Source: Verrucomicrobiota bacterium (lineage in GTDB: Bacteria > Verrucomicrobiota > Verrucomicrobiia > Opitutales > Opitutaceae). Taken from it: a stretch of 17,001 bases of DNA. The DNA is taken from contig JAEYQF010000391.1 of assembly GCA_023410155.1 (NCBI GenBank), positions 1 through 17,001 of the forward strand, given 5' to 3'. Below the pieces are notes generated by a model. It had not been told where the DNA came from. It ran no database searches and saw nothing but the letters and a program-made list of their open reading frames with translations. The position numbers were made by a program, and so were the translations under genes. Shown piece after piece: positions 14,520 to 17,001 of the stretch; the first letter of the stretch is position 1, and the number at the start of each line of letters is the position of its first letter.

Positions 14520-15148
14520 GCGTCCTTGCGTGCGCGATCCAATGCGCGGCTGAGTTCGTGGCAAATCCCGATCACTTCCTCGAGGGCCGCGGCGTGGATG
14601 TTCTTGTTAACTGCGACGCGTGAAATCGAGAGCTCCCCCTCGATCTCCCGCACCGGCCGTTCCCGCAAGAGCCCGGCAAGGATCTGCAAACGGTTGCGGC
14701 TCCACTTTTGCAGCGCGTGCGACCACAGCGCCAAGGTGTGATTGGCCAGCGCCCACTCTGCCGGGTCACCGCCCACGATCATGAACGTGCCGCCCTGCTC
14801 CTTCAGCCGCTCGATGCCCTCGCGTGCGCGGTGAAAGGCCGGCCCATCCATCCCGAGCGCCTGCTCCGGATTGATGCGCGTGGTCAGTTCACCCACTCCG
14901 ATCGCGAAGCGAACGTGCACGGGGTGCAGAGCTGCGAGCACTTCGATCAGTTCTGCCCACAAGGTTTCCGGCCGGCGATAAACCGCCTGGAACTCGTCGC
15001 CGAGAGTGATCGTGTAGGGCGAGGCCAGGGCCGCGCCCGCGGCGTTGCCCGCCACCGCCAGCGTGCTGGCCAGCTTGCGCTGAAACGACTCCCGTCGCGG
15101 GATGCCGCGGGAGTTCGTCACGTCACCAATGACTGCGATCACTTTCAC
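14516..15148 (-). CDS. SatD-family protein: possible cyclase-like domain plus helix-turn-helix
   Basis: Resembles the SatD family, named from a streptococcal secretion/acid-tolerance locus; biochemical function not known to me. With a GTG start at 15148 it has 210 residues and opens VKVIAVIGDVTNSRGI, the usual N-terminus. A TTG start at 15184 would add 12 residues of atypical sequence and would begin inside an inverted repeat, so GTG is preferred. The N-terminal ~115 residues hold, in order, IGDVTNSR (D9), YTITLGDEFQAVY (D51), VRFAIGVGELTT (80-90) and GMDGPAFHRAREGI (99-112). That order and spacing parallels the metal-Asp, hairpin-Asp, RxGIxxG and GxxVNxAaR elements of class III nucleotidyl cyclases. 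Residues 150-185 (RNRLQILAGLLRERPVREIE and ELSISRVAVNKNIHAA) look like a helix-turn-helix. It is coupled to the downstream membrane protein by a 4-base overlap and is divergent from kbl. Confidence 0.82.
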   Translation of the reverse strand: MKVIAVIGDVTNSRGIPRRESFQRKLASTLAVAGNAAGAALASPYTITLGDEFQAVYRRPETLWAELIEVLAALHPVHVRFAIGVGELTTRINPEQALGMDGPAFHRAREGIERLKEQGGTFMIVGGDPAEWALANHTLALWSHALQKWSRNRLQILAGLLRERPVREIEGELSISRVAVNKNIHAAALEEVIGICHELSRALDRARKDA

Positions 15149-15170
15149 AGGCAGCACGGTCAACCATTTC

Positions 15171-15194
15171 GGTTTATTTTTCAAGTAGTAAACC
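15171..15194. promoter_or_regulatory. Inverted repeat 1, GGTTTA-N12-TAAACC
   Basis: Perfect 6-base arms separated by 12 bases, in the satD-kbl gap. It overlaps the region of the possible kbl -35 box and lies just upstream of the chosen satD start. The size and spacing could suit a dimeric regulator. Confidence 0.35.
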
Positions 15195-15199
15195 CATGC

Positions 15200-15223
15200 G
15201 GTTAAAAGCGCCGGTTTTTAACC
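15200..15223. promoter_or_regulatory. Inverted repeat 2, GGTTAAAA-N8-TTTTAACC
   Basis: Perfect 8-base arms around an 8-base centre (GCGCCGGT), followed on the plus strand by TTTTC. In a GC-rich genome an AT-rich perfect repeat this long is unlikely by chance. It may be an operator for a regulator of kbl and/or satD; an AT-rich stem with a short T-run could also be a weak transcript-end structure. Confidence 0.45.
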
Positions 15224-15300
15224 TTTTCTCGTCCGCTTCTAGCGCTTCGCGCGGGTTCGATTTCAATGGGCGGAAACCTGCGCTTCGCCATTTTCCTCCC

Positions 15301-16491
<1,191 letters not shown>

Positions 16492-16522
16492 CGCCGCACA
16501 TGCCAGCGTCCTTCCACCCCAC

Positions 16523-16927
16523 ATGCCTGCCGCTCTTCCGCTGAAACGTCTCGCCGCCGCTGCGCGCCGCGCCGCGCGACACTCGTATTCGCCCTACTCT
16601 GAGTTTCCCGTGGGCGCCGCCGTGCTCGCGGCCTCCGGGAAAGTCTACACCGGCGCCAACATCGAAAACGCGTCATTCGGCCTCTGCAATTGTGCCGAGC
16701 GCACGGCGGTCTTCACCGCCGCGGCGGCGGGCGAGAGAAGACTCCGCGCTGTCGCCGTCTATACGCCCACGCCCAGCGCCACCTCTCCGTGTGGTGCGTG
16801 CCGGCAGGTGCTCAACGAGTTCGGGCCGGAGATGATCGTGCTCAGCGTCTGCGATTCCGCCGAGCGGATCGAAACGACCCTCTCGAAACTACTCCCCGCC
16901 GCTTTCGGTCCGGGAAATCTGAAATAA
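16523..16927 (+). CDS. cdd: Cytidine deaminase
   Basis: Zinc enzyme that converts cytidine and deoxycytidine to uridine and deoxyuridine in pyrimidine salvage. The 134 residues match the small tetrameric bacterial form. The zinc and catalytic residues are C57 and E59 (NCAERTAVF) with C90 and C93 (SPCGACRQVL); the substrate-binding FPVGAAV and NIENASFG segments precede them. Probably co-transcribed with kbl, 31 bases upstream, although the pathways are unrelated. An ATG at 16500 is out of frame, so 16523 is the start. The leader is CT-rich (TCCTTCCACCCCAC) with no Shine-Dalgarno. Confidence 0.96.
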   Translation: MPAALPLKRLAAAARRAARHSYSPYSEFPVGAAVLAASGKVYTGANIENASFGLCNCAERTAVFTAAAAGERRLRAVAVYTPTPSATSPCGACRQVLNEFGPEMIVLSVCDSAERIETTLSKLLPAAFGPGNLK

Positions 16928-16948
16928 CACTTCGTCGTTCCGAGCGCA

Positions 16949-16966
16949 CGGCTTCGACTCGAGCCG
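16949..16966. repeat. Palindromic element after cdd, related to 10282-10302
   Basis: CGGC-T-TCGA-C-TCGA-GCCG, a palindrome with one extra T, 22 bases after the cdd stop. Its core (two TCGA halves around one base, flanked by CGGC/GCCG) and its right flank GCACTCGG match the palindrome that follows the HD gene. No T-run follows before the window ends. Confidence 0.4.
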
Positions 16967-17001
16967 CACTCGGGCATGACTCACGCCGGACTTAGTCGCG
17001 A

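Larger units (their letters stand above)
15149..15300. promoter_or_regulatory. AT-rich divergent control region between satD and kbl
   Basis: The gap stands out from its GC-rich surroundings by AT-rich runs at 15165-15230. It holds two inverted repeats (listed separately). A weak plus-strand promoter for kbl is possible: TTTTCA at 15178-15183, a 17-base spacer, GTTAAA at 15201-15206. It would place transcription start in the second repeat, about 90 bases before the kbl ATG. The boxes match consensus only 4 of 6 and 3 of 6. Confidence 0.35.

Noticed and set aside
15149..15184. TTG start for SatD 12 codons upstream
   Set aside because: It begins inside an inverted repeat, adds atypical residues before the conserved VKVIAVIGDV start, and uses a rare start codon; the GTG at 15148 fits the family better. 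It cannot be fully excluded.

Overview
The window is a dense, GC-rich stretch of bacterial chromosome with thirteen recognisable genes, one of them cut by the left edge. No gap between genes exceeds about 155 bases, and there are no RNA genes, insertion sequences or CRISPR arrays. Gene content, base composition, tight packing with several 4-base ATGA overlaps, and protein sequences suggest a Verrucomicrobiota bacterium, possibly of the Opitutaceae. That placement is inference from overall character; no marker gene is present.

Left part (1-4480, minus strand): a likely amino-acid biosynthesis operon read leftwards, serA - plsY - hom - lysC. SerA opens serine synthesis. LysC and Hom supply the aspartate pathway (lysine, threonine, methionine). 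PlsY, a phospholipid acyltransferase, sits inside the unit and overlaps hom by 4 bases. Next comes one very long minus-strand gene (4633-8916) encoding two complete prolyl oligopeptidases fused in tandem behind a single signal peptide.

Middle part (8993-12566): a secreted SGNH hydrolase overlaps an HD-domain nucleotide phosphohydrolase by 4 bases on the plus strand. They converge on a dGTPase-type HD triphosphohydrolase (minus strand), which is divergent from an O6-methylguanine-DNA methyltransferase. A small uncharacterised protein follows on the minus strand. The gap between the two HD genes holds three degenerate 22-base tandem units and a palindrome that has a relative at the right end of the window.

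Right part (12722-16927): tdh and kbl, the two enzymes that turn threonine into glycine and acetyl-CoA, lie on the plus strand. They are separated by a two-gene minus-strand cassette: a SatD-family protein and a polytopic membrane protein. Read motif by motif, the SatD N-terminal half resembles a class III nucleotidyl cyclase domain and is followed by a helix-turn-helix. This is the best candidate here for an undescribed signalling module. An AT-rich divergent gap with two inverted repeats separates satD from kbl. Cytidine deaminase closes the window.

Threonine is made by the left-hand genes and degraded by the right-hand genes, and several middle genes handle nucleotides (two HD hydrolases, Cdd, a DNA alkyl repair protein). 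Nearly all starts lack a Shine-Dalgarno sequence and many are preceded by pyrimidine-rich leaders.
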